This document shows positions 1 through 6,502 of a stretch of DNA of 15,347 nucleotides, piece by piece. Position numbers and translations under genes: made by a program. Below the pieces are notes generated by a model, which was given only the letters and a program-made list of their open reading frames with translations, did not search any database and was not told the origin of the DNA. The stretch is from assembly GCA_965662575.1 (NCBI GenBank), contig CBFIHN010000040.1:1-15347 (forward strand). The letters run 5' to 3'. How positions within the stretch are numbered: position 1 is the first letter of the stretch; each line of letters starts with the position of its first letter. Source of the stretch: CBFIHN01 sp965662575 (GTDB lineage Bacteria; Pseudomonadota; Gammaproteobacteria; Francisellales; CACEW01).

Positions 1-48
1 ACCTGTGGCAAGCAGAGAGAGTAGCAAAAACACCGAAGAATGCCGCAT
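1..48 (-). CDS. N-terminus of an exported protein, cut by the window edge
   Basis: Only about 16 codons are visible. They read MRHSSVFLLLSLLATG: a short positive start followed by a leucine-rich core and small residues, which is what a Sec signal peptide or lipoprotein signal looks like. In-frame ATGs also exist at 63 and 69, before an in-frame TAA at 85-87, so the true start could be up to seven codons earlier. None of the three has a clear Shine-Dalgarno sequence. The desaturase gene ends 134 bp upstream on the same strand and no convincing terminator lies between. The mature protein is outside the window, so no function can be given. It could be chance, but the codon pattern is typical of a signal peptide. 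Confidence 0.4.
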   Translation of the reverse strand, partial: MRHSSVFLLLSLLATG

Positions 49-182
49 GAAAAAACCACACATAACCATACAATTAATATAGAGTTATTTTTGATGTTTT
101 GCTAGGTTGTTGATTCTCTTAGATGTGGCGCTCAGTTTTCCCCTGAGGAAGCTATCATCTTTGCCGTAGGTAATTTTACGTA

Positions 183-1382
183 TCAGGCTGAAAATTGGCG
201 AATGTGAAACGCTTTAACATACGCAACAAAGTTTTGCAGTGCATCAATACCACTCTGCTCTGCTTGGCGACACCATTCTTGTAGCGCATCCAAAAGCTCT
301 TTTTGTGAGGCTGTTGTTTGCCCCCAAATGGCTTGTAATTTATCGCGATATTGACAAACAACAGCCAAAGCATGGCTTTGTGCAAGCGCCTGTTTAATCG
401 ACTGCTCGTCTTCATTATTAATCAAGCACTTATTTCGAATTAGTAGGGTTTTGACATGACGAGATAATGCTTGATATTTACGGTGATCATATGTTGATTT
501 ACGCTCTGCTTTAAAGACTGGTTTAATCACTTGTGAACTGTAACTGGCTAAAAGCTGTAGTCGATTAGTCACAACGGCTTTGACCGTGTCGATATCGATA
601 TCATGCTTTTGTGTTTGTAGTACAGTTTTTGGGAAAACACGTTTAACTTTAGCCAGTCCAAATAAGCGCATCACGTTGATGTAGAACCAGCCAATATCGA
701 ATTCCCACCACTTAACCGATAAACGAGCCGATGTCCCATACGCGTGATGATTATTATGCAACTCCTCTCCTGCGATCAAGATCCCAATTGGGAAGATATT
801 CGTTGCCGCATCACCACATTCAAAATTACGGTAACCAAACCAATGCCCAAGGCCATTAATCACACCAGCAGCAAAGAAGGGTGTCCAGGCCATTTGCACA
901 CCCCAAATAATCAACCCCGGACCACCGAAGAGCAAAAGATCAACAACTAACATCAGGATAACACCGAGCTTGCCGCGCAAGAAAGCCGTTGAATAAACAC
1001 GACGTTCAAGCCAATCATCCGGCGTCCCTTTGCCATATTTTTCTATCGTCGTTTTATCTTTTTTATTCGCACGGTACAACTCAGCACCACGCCATAAGAC
1101 ATTCGATATACCTTCTAAAACTGGGCTATGAGGATCACCAGGACTATCACTAAAAGCATGATGACGACGGTGAACAGCAACCCATTCTTTTGTTTTCATC
1201 CCAGTCGTTAGCCACAACCAAAATCTAAAAAAATGTGACATAATCGGGCTTAATTCAACAGCTCGATGGGCACTCGCTCGGTGCAAATAAATCGTCACCG
1301 ATACCATCGTTATATGAGTAAGTACTAAGGCAACAACAAGATAACCCCACCAAGGTAAATTCAATAAACCATAAAAAGACAT
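183..1382 (-). CDS. Membrane fatty acyl desaturase (delta-9 / DesC type)
   Basis: A 399-residue integral membrane di-iron desaturase, expected to introduce a cis double bond into a membrane acyl chain using O2 and an electron donor not encoded here. The three histidine boxes are present and correctly ordered: HRASAH at 34-39, HRRHH at 71-75 and HNNHH at 209-213, with an additional conserved-looking GHWFGYRN stretch around H180. Hydrophobic segments lie near residues 12-32, 50-60, 139-160 and 166-178, matching the family's paired-helix layout. About 185 residues follow the last box; much of this tail is charged and probably helical, and the total length is near that of Pseudomonas DesB-type acyl-CoA desaturases. 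An AGGAG Shine-Dalgarno lies about 9 nt before the ATG. It is downstream of rho on the same strand but has its own promoter in the 79-bp gap. Acyl-CoA versus phospholipid substrate cannot be decided from the sequence. Confidence 0.9.
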   Translation of the reverse strand: MSFYGLLNLPWWGYLVVALVLTHITMVSVTIYLHRASAHRAVELSPIMSHFFRFWLWLTTGMKTKEWVAVHRRHHAFSDSPGDPHSPVLEGISNVLWRGAELYRANKKDKTTIEKYGKGTPDDWLERRVYSTAFLRGKLGVILMLVVDLLLFGGPGLIIWGVQMAWTPFFAAGVINGLGHWFGYRNFECGDAATNIFPIGILIAGEELHNNHHAYGTSARLSVKWWEFDIGWFYINVMRLFGLAKVKRVFPKTVLQTQKHDIDIDTVKAVVTNRLQLLASYSSQVIKPVFKAERKSTYDHRKYQALSRHVKTLLIRNKCLINNEDEQSIKQALAQSHALAVVCQYRDKLQAIWGQTTASQKELLDALQEWCRQAEQSGIDALQNFVAYVKAFHIRQFSA

Positions 1383-1411
1383 GGAACGACTCTCCTATAT
1401 TTTCATGCGTC

Positions 1412-1440
1412 ATTCTACAAAAAAAACTATTAATATGCAA
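1412..1440 (-). promoter_or_regulatory. Sigma70-type promoter of the desaturase gene
   Basis: Read on the minus strand: TTGCAT (-35, 1440-1435), a 17-bp spacer containing a T8 run, then TAGAAT (-10, 1417-1412). The matches to consensus are 4/6 and 5/6 at ideal spacing. The predicted transcript starts near 1405, giving a leader of about 22 nt that includes the AGGAG ribosome-binding site. It sits between rho and the desaturase, so the desaturase can be expressed separately from rho. Confidence 0.6.
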
Positions 1441-1461
1441 TTTTTTTCGATTACTTCCTCA

Positions 1462-2721
1462 TCATTGACGCTTCATCGCCGTGAAGAAATCGTCATTGGT
1501 CATGGTATCTTTGAGACGATCGACCAAGAATTCCATTGCACCAATTTCTGTCATGGGATGCATAATCTTACGTAATATCCAGAGCTTTTGTAGTTCGTCT
1601 TGGCTGGTGAGCAATTCCTCACGACGAGTACCAGATTGATTGAAGTTAATCGCTGGGAAGACGCGCTTTTCAGCAATTTTACGGTCGAGCTTAAGCTCCA
1701 TATTGCCAGTGCCTTTAAATTCTTCAAAGATCACTTCATCCATTTTTGAGCCTGTATCGATCAAAGCTGTCGCCAAAATGGTTAAACTACCTCCCTCCTG
1801 AGTATTACGTGCAGCACCAAAAAAGCGTTTTGGGCGTTGTAACGCATTGGCGTCAACACCACCAGATAAAATTTTACCAGAGGATGGTGCGACCGTATTG
1901 TAAGCACGTGCCAAACGGGTAATTGAGTCCAATAAAATCACAACATCTTGTTTATGCTCTGTTAAGCGTTTTGCTTTTTCAATCACCATTTCAGCTAATT
2001 GCACATGCTTATGTGCAGGCTCATCAAATGTACTGGCAACGACCTCACCACGGACCGTACGTTGCATTTCGGTTACTTCCTCAGGGCGCTCATCAATTAA
2101 CAAAACAATCAAATGACACTCTGGTGAATTTTGCGCAATCGAATTGGCAATATTTTGCAACATCAAGGTTTTCCCAGCCTTAGGTGGTGAAACAATCAAA
2201 CCACGCTGACCTTTCCCCGTTGGCGCTGCCAAATCAATAATCCTTGAGGTAATATCTCCTGTGGTCCCATTGCCCAACTCCATACGCAAACGTTCTTGTG
2301 GAAATAATGGCGTTAAGTTTTCAAAAAGAATTTTAGTTTTTGCTAACTCTGGTGGATCAAAGTTCACCTCATTAATACGGGTAATTGCAAAATAACGCTC
2401 ATTATCTTTTGGGGGGCGAATTTTGCCTACAATGCTATCACCTGTCCGTAAATTCAAACGGCGAATCAGTTGTGGGGAGACATAAATATCATCAGGATTT
2501 GCCATATAGGAACTATCCGCTGCACGCAAAAACCCATAACCATCTTGTAAAACTTCAAGAACGCCTTCACCAAAAATATCCTCTCCTTTTTTTGCATGCG
2601 CTTTTAAAATTGAGAAAATAATTTCTTGCTTGCGCGCACGCGCAGTATTTTCAAGATTCATTTCTTGCGCAATATGCGCCAGTTCAGTCACGGATTTTTT
2701 TTTGAGTTCGGTAAGATTCAT
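1462..2721 (-). CDS. rho: Transcription termination factor Rho
   Basis: The 419-residue hexameric RNA helicase that ends transcription at unstructured C-rich sites. Length equals E. coli Rho, so numbering transfers directly. An N-terminal helical region (1-47) is followed by the cold-shock-like RNA-binding domain with the RNP motif GYGFLR at 61-66 (E. coli has Phe at 62; here Tyr). In the ATPase domain are Walker A PPKAGKT at 179-185 (K184), Walker B VILLDS with D265, the Q-loop region SGGVDANALQRPKRF and the R-loop GTGNMEL. The C-terminus ends TNDDFFTAMKRQ, the usual family ending. The Shine-Dalgarno is weak (AGG). Upstream is a leader of about 100 nt with its own promoter; the neighbour upstream is a phage-type regulator rather than the trxA gene common in related genomes. 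Recognition is certain. Confidence 0.99.
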   Translation of the reverse strand: MNLTELKKKSVTELAHIAQEMNLENTARARKQEIIFSILKAHAKKGEDIFGEGVLEVLQDGYGFLRAADSSYMANPDDIYVSPQLIRRLNLRTGDSIVGKIRPPKDNERYFAITRINEVNFDPPELAKTKILFENLTPLFPQERLRMELGNGTTGDITSRIIDLAAPTGKGQRGLIVSPPKAGKTLMLQNIANSIAQNSPECHLIVLLIDERPEEVTEMQRTVRGEVVASTFDEPAHKHVQLAEMVIEKAKRLTEHKQDVVILLDSITRLARAYNTVAPSSGKILSGGVDANALQRPKRFFGAARNTQEGGSLTILATALIDTGSKMDEVIFEEFKGTGNMELKLDRKIAEKRVFPAINFNQSGTRREELLTSQDELQKLWILRKIMHPMTEIGAMEFLVDRLKDTMTNDDFFTAMKRQ

Positions 2722-2805
2722 AAAAGACCTTGTATAGAAGTAGGTAAGCGCAGAGTGGCGTGACCCAGAAAATTTATTTAGATGTTAACGTTGAAATCAT
2801 AAACC

Positions 2806-2821
2806 GTCGGAGAACACCGAC
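2806..2821 (-). other. Hairpin at the predicted 5' end of the rho mRNA
   Basis: GTCGG and CCGAC form a perfect 5-bp stem around a 6-nt loop, beginning within about 1-2 nt of the predicted rho transcription start. A 5'-terminal hairpin usually protects an mRNA from 5'-end-dependent decay. No T-tract follows, so it is not an intrinsic terminator. Confidence 0.4.
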
Positions 2822-2828
2822 TAGGTTA

Positions 2829-2857
2829 ATCATACGCACTTAATGTAAAAAATACAA
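2829..2857 (-). promoter_or_regulatory. Sigma70-type promoter of rho
   Basis: On the minus strand TTGTAT (2857-2852), a 17-bp spacer and TATGAT (2834-2829) match the -35 and -10 consensus at 4/6 and 5/6. Transcription would start near 2822 and leave a 5' leader of about 100 nt. In E. coli the rho leader mediates autoregulation by Rho; whether that holds here is inference. Confidence 0.6.
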
Positions 2858-2860
2858 GCT

Positions 2861-2878
2861 GGTAATAGAGGGTTTACC
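2861..2878. repeat. Inverted repeat GGTAA-N8-TTACC just upstream of the rho -35
   Basis: Two perfect 5-bp arms are separated by 8 bp, ending 4 bp from the rho -35 hexamer. The position suits an operator or activator site for rho, but 5-bp arms can occur by chance and only one copy was seen. Confidence 0.25.
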
Positions 2879-2959
2879 AATGGTGGTGTTAATCGAAAGG
2901 GTCATAACTGCCATTCAATACATTAGATATCCCATCATTAAATAGGTTTTATCTATATA

Positions 2960-3032
2960 GGTGATACTTAGACCTACTCAGTTTTGTTAGTACCGTATCA
3001 ACACTACAATTTGGTGATACTTTTCAGTATCA
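2960..3032. repeat. Cluster of four TGATAC/GTATCA boxes
   Basis: TGATAC occurs at 2962-2967 and 3015-3020, and its complement GTATCA at 2995-3000 and 3027-3032. The two TGATAC copies extend to a 10-bp direct repeat GGTGATACTT (2960-2969 and 3013-3022). The right-hand pair forms an 18-bp inverted repeat with 6-bp arms and a 6-bp centre. Four copies of one hexamer within 73 bp, all symmetric, look like a regulator-binding cluster. Which protein would bind is unknown; the adjacent CI-like regulator is one candidate. Confidence 0.45.
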
Positions 3033-3058
3033 GGGGAGTGAATGTAAAAAGAACAAAG

Positions 3059-3086
3059 TAAACCTAAAGTTTATAAAATATTAAAC
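3059..3086. promoter_or_regulatory. Three-half-site operator-like element, copy A
   Basis: TAAAC (3059-3063), 5 bp, GTTTA (3069-3073), 8 bp, TAAAC (3082-3086). The same half-sites at exactly the same spacings recur at 4042-4069 on the other side of the regulator gene; over the 28 positions 22 are identical. The central GTTTA-N8-TAAAC is an 18-bp dyad and TAAAC-N5-GTTTA a 15-bp dyad sharing the middle half-site. This copy lies about 145 bp past the end of the regulator gene and about 200 bp upstream of the rho promoter. Confidence 0.5.
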
Positions 3087-3231
3087 TATCCAATAAAATA
3101 AACAACATAGGTTGCCGATGGTGTTTATAAATCACATTAATTTGCTAGTGATGTTTAGGTTACCTTTTTTGGTATGAACATTTTTTTTATCATCTATCTT
3201 CCACCAGGTTTAGATCACGCACATGGACTTT

Positions 3232-3936
3232 TTATTCCTCAGCGTGAAACAGAGGGTCTTTACGGACAGTGAAAATATTTCTATCTTTATAGAAATGTTT
3301 TCTCATACTATGGACAACGCCAAATATCTTACTACTTTCTGTCACATCAGACAAGGGGTAACGAGGATTTAACGGTTTAAGATATCGCTTTGAACCATCA
3401 GAGATTAGTTGCTTGAAGCTGACTTCTTTCTCTGCCAAATTTCCAACGATAACATAATCATTATCTTGTGGCTCCAATGACGGATCAACAAGAATTAAGG
3501 CACCTTTGGGAAAACTATCACCATGAGGTGCTTCCATTGTATCTGTCTCTACTCTGAGGACATAACTTTGGTCACTGATGCTATTATCCACGACAATACG
3601 TTCATAGCCTTCATAATCTCTTGGTTTAGTGGCCACAGCTTCAACAAGGACTTCACTCCAGGGTATGACTGGTATTAAACGCAGAGAAGCATAGGTCACT
3701 CGAGATTCTTTAACACAGCCAGGCTTTTTTTGTTCCGTGTGATAAAACCAATCGATTGACACTTCTAAAATACGTGCTAGTTTTAACAAGTCATCACTTT
3801 TAGGTTCACGAACATCTCTTTCGTAATTGGAAATACGCGCAGGAAAGTGGCCCCATCCACATAGAATCGATAACTCTGACTGGCTTAATTTTTTCTTCTT
3901 TCGCGCCGCGCGGATATTCTGACCTATTGACCACAT
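3232..3936 (-). CDS. Lambda CI-like regulator: XRE helix-turn-helix plus S24-type domain with Thr at the nucleophile
   Basis: A 234-residue DNA-binding regulator. Residues 4-65 form an XRE/Cro-CI helix-turn-helix (LSQSELSILCGWG at 17-29, then ARISNYERDVREPKSDDLLKLARIL). Residues 125-226 follow the CI/LexA C-terminal fold: DTMEAP, SFPKGALILVDP, VSFKQLI and LKPLNPRYP align with lambda CI blocks SMTAP, SFPDGMLILVDP, FTFKKLI and LQPLNPQYP. The general-base lysine is kept (K175), but the serine is Thr133 (codon ACA), and the linker around W93-V101 has no Ala-Gly pair. It may therefore dimerise and bind DNA without self-cleavage. The start has an AGGA about 9 nt upstream. No other phage genes are nearby, so it looks like a stand-alone or domesticated regulator. 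It is divergent from an MFS gene. Confidence 0.9.
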   Translation of the reverse strand: MWSIGQNIRAARKKKKLSQSELSILCGWGHFPARISNYERDVREPKSDDLLKLARILEVSIDWFYHTEQKKPGCVKESRVTYASLRLIPVIPWSEVLVEAVATKPRDYEGYERIVVDNSISDQSYVLRVETDTMEAPHGDSFPKGALILVDPSLEPQDNDYVIVGNLAEKEVSFKQLISDGSKRYLKPLNPRYPLSDVTESSKIFGVVHSMRKHFYKDRNIFTVRKDPLFHAEE

Positions 3937-3998
3937 GTCCCTATGTCCTATTAATTATAAATATTTTTTTATTTTGTTTAACTGACTTGTGACCGGTG

Positions 3999-4027
3999 AT
4001 CATAACAGCTTTGTTTCTCACTGAGAA
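3999..4027 (-). promoter_or_regulatory. Promoter of the CI-like regulator
   Basis: Minus strand: TTCTCA (-35, 4027-4022; 4/6), 17-bp spacer, TATGAT (-10, 4004-3999; 5/6), with a TG at the extended -10 position (TGT-TATGAT). The predicted transcript starts near 3992, giving a leader of about 55 nt. The -35 lies inside a 15-bp palindrome, which suggests autorepression. Confidence 0.55.
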
Positions 4028-4028
4028 A
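4014..4028. promoter_or_regulatory. 15-bp palindrome over the regulator -35
   Basis: TTTCTCA and TGAGAAA flank a single central C, a perfect 7+1+7 palindrome. It covers the -35 hexamer of the regulator promoter, the position expected of an operator that blocks RNA polymerase. No second copy was noticed in the window. Confidence 0.45.
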
Positions 4029-4041
4029 ATCGATTATCAAA

Positions 4042-4069
4042 TAAACCCGAAGTTTATTATATGGTAAAC
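4042..4069. promoter_or_regulatory. Three-half-site operator-like element, copy B
   Basis: TAAAC (4042-4046), 5 bp, GTTTA (4052-4056), 8 bp, TAAAC (4065-4069), with the same layout as copy A at 3059-3086. It lies 15 bp upstream of the regulator -35 and 74 bp before the divergent MFS start codon, so one bound protein could affect both genes. A poor -10-like TATTAT (4055-4060, plus strand) lies within it; no good -35 accompanies it, so the MFS promoter remains unassigned. Confidence 0.5.
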
Positions 4070-4143
4070 AATTTGCTGGTTGCAATCTGGCGCCAAAGCC
4101 GTTACTGTCACTGCTCTACCGACCACATTAGTCAAGATAAATT

Positions 4144-5469
4144 ATGACGTCAGCAAGACAAAAACCTCTTAAGTCTTTGATTGTATTATTTGTTACTTCC
4201 TTATTTTTTTTCTATGAGTTTGGCTTAAATAATATTTTTAATTCCTTAGAAATTTATATCGCGCATGACTACCAGTTGTCCTCGGTATCTGTAGGATTTA
4301 TATCAAGCTTGTACTTCTACGCCAACATTATTTTTCTGATTCCCGCCGGGTTGATTCTTGATCGACTATCACCAAGAAAAGTGATTACCTTTGCATTACT
4401 TGCCTGCTCACTGAGCGTACTCTGTGTTGCCCTATCCAACAATTTAATATTGCTGGTTGTGTCACGATTTGTCATGGGTATCGGTGGTGGCTTTTGTTTT
4501 ATCGGTTGTGTTCGTATTGCGGCTAACTGGTTTGATACCAAGCATATGGCTAGAGTCACCGGTTTTATTGTTACTATGGGCATGCTAGGCGGTTTCATGG
4601 TACAACTCCCCATGACCTATATGATCAATCAAATCGGTTGGCGACACGCCTTAGCAATCGTTGCTATCATTGGTTTGGTTATTACCATGTTGATTTGGTT
4701 GGTTGTTCGTGACTACCCAGCGTATAAAATCGAAACATTTAAACAAAGACAAAATGATCTTAGTCAAATGGGCCTGCTAACTAGCCTCAAACAGGCCTTA
4801 GGACGTGTGCAAAATTGGTTATGTGGTCTATACACGAGTTTGATGAATTTACCAATTTATCTCTTAGGTGCCCTATGGGGTATACCCTATTTAATTACCG
4901 TACACCACATGAGTAATACGCATGCTGCGACAGTGGCCGGAATGCTGTTTATTGGGACCATGATTGGTTCACCACTAGCGGGGTGGATTTCAGATAGCTT
5001 GAGAAAGCGTAAACTTTTGATGATTATGGGTGCTGTATTATCAATTATCCTTATTTACATTGTTATTCATCTACAGTCTCACAGCTTCGCGCTCATGTTA
5101 AGCTTATTTTTATTACTTGGACTTGTCACGAGTACACAAGTCATCAGTTATCCTATTGTGGTTGAAAACAATAGTCGAGCACTAACCAGTACAGCTGTCA
5201 GTATTATCTCACTGATGGCTCTAGGCGGCGGTGCCATTATTCAACCTTTGTTTGGTAAACTTTTAGCACTTGATTGGCATGGAAAAATGCAAGATGGGAC
5301 GCCCGTTTACAGTGCGCATGCCTATAGTGTTGCAATGTATATTCTTGCGCTAACATTTGTAGCAGGTCTCATTGTCGCCCTATTAATTAAAGAGACTCAT
5401 TGTCAGCCACCTGAGAGTCAATCTGAGTTTGGCGATGTTGATTTAGAGCCCACAACACATGCTCTTTAA
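4144..5469 (+). CDS. Major facilitator superfamily transporter
   Basis: A 441-residue, about 12-helix inner-membrane secondary transporter. Motif A of the MFS is at 69-80 (GLILDRLSPRKV) between helices 2 and 3; a glycine-rich helix 5 (GFIVTMGMLGG, 140-150) resembles antiporter motif C. A long cytoplasmic loop spans about 191-225 and a hydrophilic tail follows residue 416. Segments WGIPYL (245-250), THAAT (259-263) and FIGTMIGSPLAG (269-280) recur with small changes in the other MFS protein of this window (13267-14499), so the two are paralogues. They resemble the families of uptake carriers in Legionella/Francisella often called phagosomal transporters, but the substrate is unknown. Only a weak AGATAA precedes the ATG. 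It is divergent from the CI-like regulator, which may control it, and its last 83 nt overlap queG on the other strand. Confidence 0.88.
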   Translation: MTSARQKPLKSLIVLFVTSLFFFYEFGLNNIFNSLEIYIAHDYQLSSVSVGFISSLYFYANIIFLIPAGLILDRLSPRKVITFALLACSLSVLCVALSNNLILLVVSRFVMGIGGGFCFIGCVRIAANWFDTKHMARVTGFIVTMGMLGGFMVQLPMTYMINQIGWRHALAIVAIIGLVITMLIWLVVRDYPAYKIETFKQRQNDLSQMGLLTSLKQALGRVQNWLCGLYTSLMNLPIYLLGALWGIPYLITVHHMSNTHAATVAGMLFIGTMIGSPLAGWISDSLRKRKLLMIMGAVLSIILIYIVIHLQSHSFALMLSLFLLLGLVTSTQVISYPIVVENNSRALTSTAVSIISLMALGGGAIIQPLFGKLLALDWHGKMQDGTPVYSAHAYSVAMYILALTFVAGLIVALLIKETHCQPPESQSEFGDVDLEPTTHAL

Positions 5470-6502
5470 TTAAAGGGGAACTTGTCTCTTTTTGTGTCTT
5501 TAGGGTTTGGATAACACGGCCTGAACTTGGCATATTACCCAGCGCAACAGCAATATTCCGCATCCAACGTTCATAGCCTATACGACGAATTGCAGATCCT
5601 TCTGTGTTTTTTAGGAACTCTTGTTCAGTCCATAAAAATAGGTCGACGAGGTCTTGATCTAATAAACCCCGATTAGCTTGAAAACCAAGCTCTTGGCTAT
5701 GCTTCGCAAATTTATTCCAAGGACAGACAATTTGGCAATCATCACAGCCATAAATCCGATTACCAATGGCCTGACGAAACTCTATTGGTATTGATCCCTT
5801 CAGTTCGATGGTTAAATACGATATACAGCGCCTTGCATCCAATTGATAAGGTGCAATAATTGCCTTTGTTGGACAAATATCTATACAGGCACTACAGCTA
5901 CCACAGTGGGTAGTAACGAACGCTGAGTCAATAGGCAATTCAAGATTGACATATAGAACACCCAGGAAAAACCAAGAACCTGCTTTAGGATTGATTAAAT
6001 TCGTGTGTTTACCCTGCCAGCCTAAACCTGCTTTTGATGCAAGAGGCTTTTCCATCACAGGGGCACTATCAGTAAATGCCCGATACTCGAATGCGCCAAC
6101 TTCTTGCTCAATTCTTTTAGCCAGTTTTTCTAGGCGTTTACGAATCAGTTTGTGGTAATCTTTATCTTGCGCGTATCGTGAAATATAGCCTGTTTCTCGA
6201 TTGCCTAGATAAGTAAATTGTGGATTATCAGGTAAATAATCAAGACGAACAACAATGGCACGTTTTGTCCCTGGGACAAGCTTTTGTGGTTGACTACGCT
6301 TATCGCCATGGCGTTGCATATAAGCCATTTCACCATGGAACCCTTTTTTCAGCCACTGGTTGAATCGACCTTCGGCTTGGCTCAGATTGATGTCACAAAC
6401 TCCGACTTGCTGGAAACCCAGCTCAAATGACCAAGATTTAATTTTCTGGGCTAATTGCGCCAAACTTTGAGAATGATGACTAGCTATCGCTGTGCTCTTC
6501 AA
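5387..6502 (-). CDS. queG: Epoxyqueuosine reductase QueG
   Basis: A 371-residue cobalamin- and Fe-S-dependent enzyme that reduces epoxyqueuosine to queuosine at tRNA position 34. Visible features: the catalytic-acid motif FTDSAPVMEKPLA with D145; the ferredoxin-like cluster CGSCSACIDICP (C200, C203, C206, C210); and CDDCQIVCPWN (C253, C256, C260) with C226 in RRCISYLTIEL. Length is close to E. coli QueG. The start is TTG at 6502: an in-frame TGA two codons upstream (6508-6506) rules out a longer frame, and no ATG occurs before residue 59. A second TTG at codon 14 is possible. There is no Shine-Dalgarno, and the gene overlaps the upstream permease by 23 nt, so translational coupling is likely. 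Its 3' end overlaps the convergent MFS gene by 83 nt. Confidence 0.97.
   Translation of the reverse strand: MKSTAIASHHSQSLAQLAQKIKSWSFELGFQQVGVCDINLSQAEGRFNQWLKKGFHGEMAYMQRHGDKRSQPQKLVPGTKRAIVVRLDYLPDNPQFTYLGNRETGYISRYAQDKDYHKLIRKRLEKLAKRIEQEVGAFEYRAFTDSAPVMEKPLASKAGLGWQGKHTNLINPKAGSWFFLGVLYVNLELPIDSAFVTTHCGSCSACIDICPTKAIIAPYQLDARRCISYLTIELKGSIPIEFRQAIGNRIYGCDDCQIVCPWNKFAKHSQELGFQANRGLLDQDLVDLFLWTEQEFLKNTEGSAIRRIGYERWMRNIAVALGNMPSSGRVIQTLKTQKETSSPLIKEHVLWALNQHRQTQIDSQVADNESL

Larger units (their letters stand above)
2858..3231. other. Gene-free AT-rich region with several symmetric repeats
   Basis: No open frame longer than about 35 codons with a plausible start site was found on either strand, and no tRNA or obvious structured RNA. 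Instead the region holds, from left to right: an 18-bp inverted repeat beside the rho -35 (2861-2878), a cluster of TGATAC/GTATCA boxes (2960-3032), a 28-bp three-half-site element (3059-3086) and further isolated GTTTA/TAAAC pentamers (3099-3103, 3123-3127, 3153-3157, 3208-3212). It lies between the end of the regulator gene and the rho promoter. The density of symmetric boxes suggests DNA-binding sites rather than decayed coding sequence; this is inference. Confidence 0.5.

Noticed and set aside
131..147. CTCAG/CTGAG inverted repeat downstream of the desaturase gene
   Set aside because: Only 5 bp of stem and no following T-tract on the minus strand, so it does not qualify as an intrinsic terminator.
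2774..2800. Eight-codon open frame in the rho leader (MISTLTSK), minus strand
   Set aside because: It resembles a leader peptide by position only; there is no ribosome-binding site and the sequence has no feature linked to Rho control.
3041..3046. GGGGAG followed by ATG on the plus strand in the gene-free region
   Set aside because: The ATG is immediately followed by TAA, so no peptide beyond one residue could be made; no gene starts here.
3174..3272. Plus-strand open frame of about 32 codons starting MNIFFIIYLPPG
   Set aside because: It has no ribosome-binding site and its second half is antisense to the regulator's C-terminus.
4088..4095. TGGCGCCA 8-bp palindrome before the MFS gene
   Set aside because: Eight-base palindromes are frequent by chance, and no second copy or promoter overlap supports a role.
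4317..4613. 98-codon minus-strand open frame inside the first MFS gene
   Set aside because: Antisense to conserved membrane helices; no start signal and no recognisable protein.
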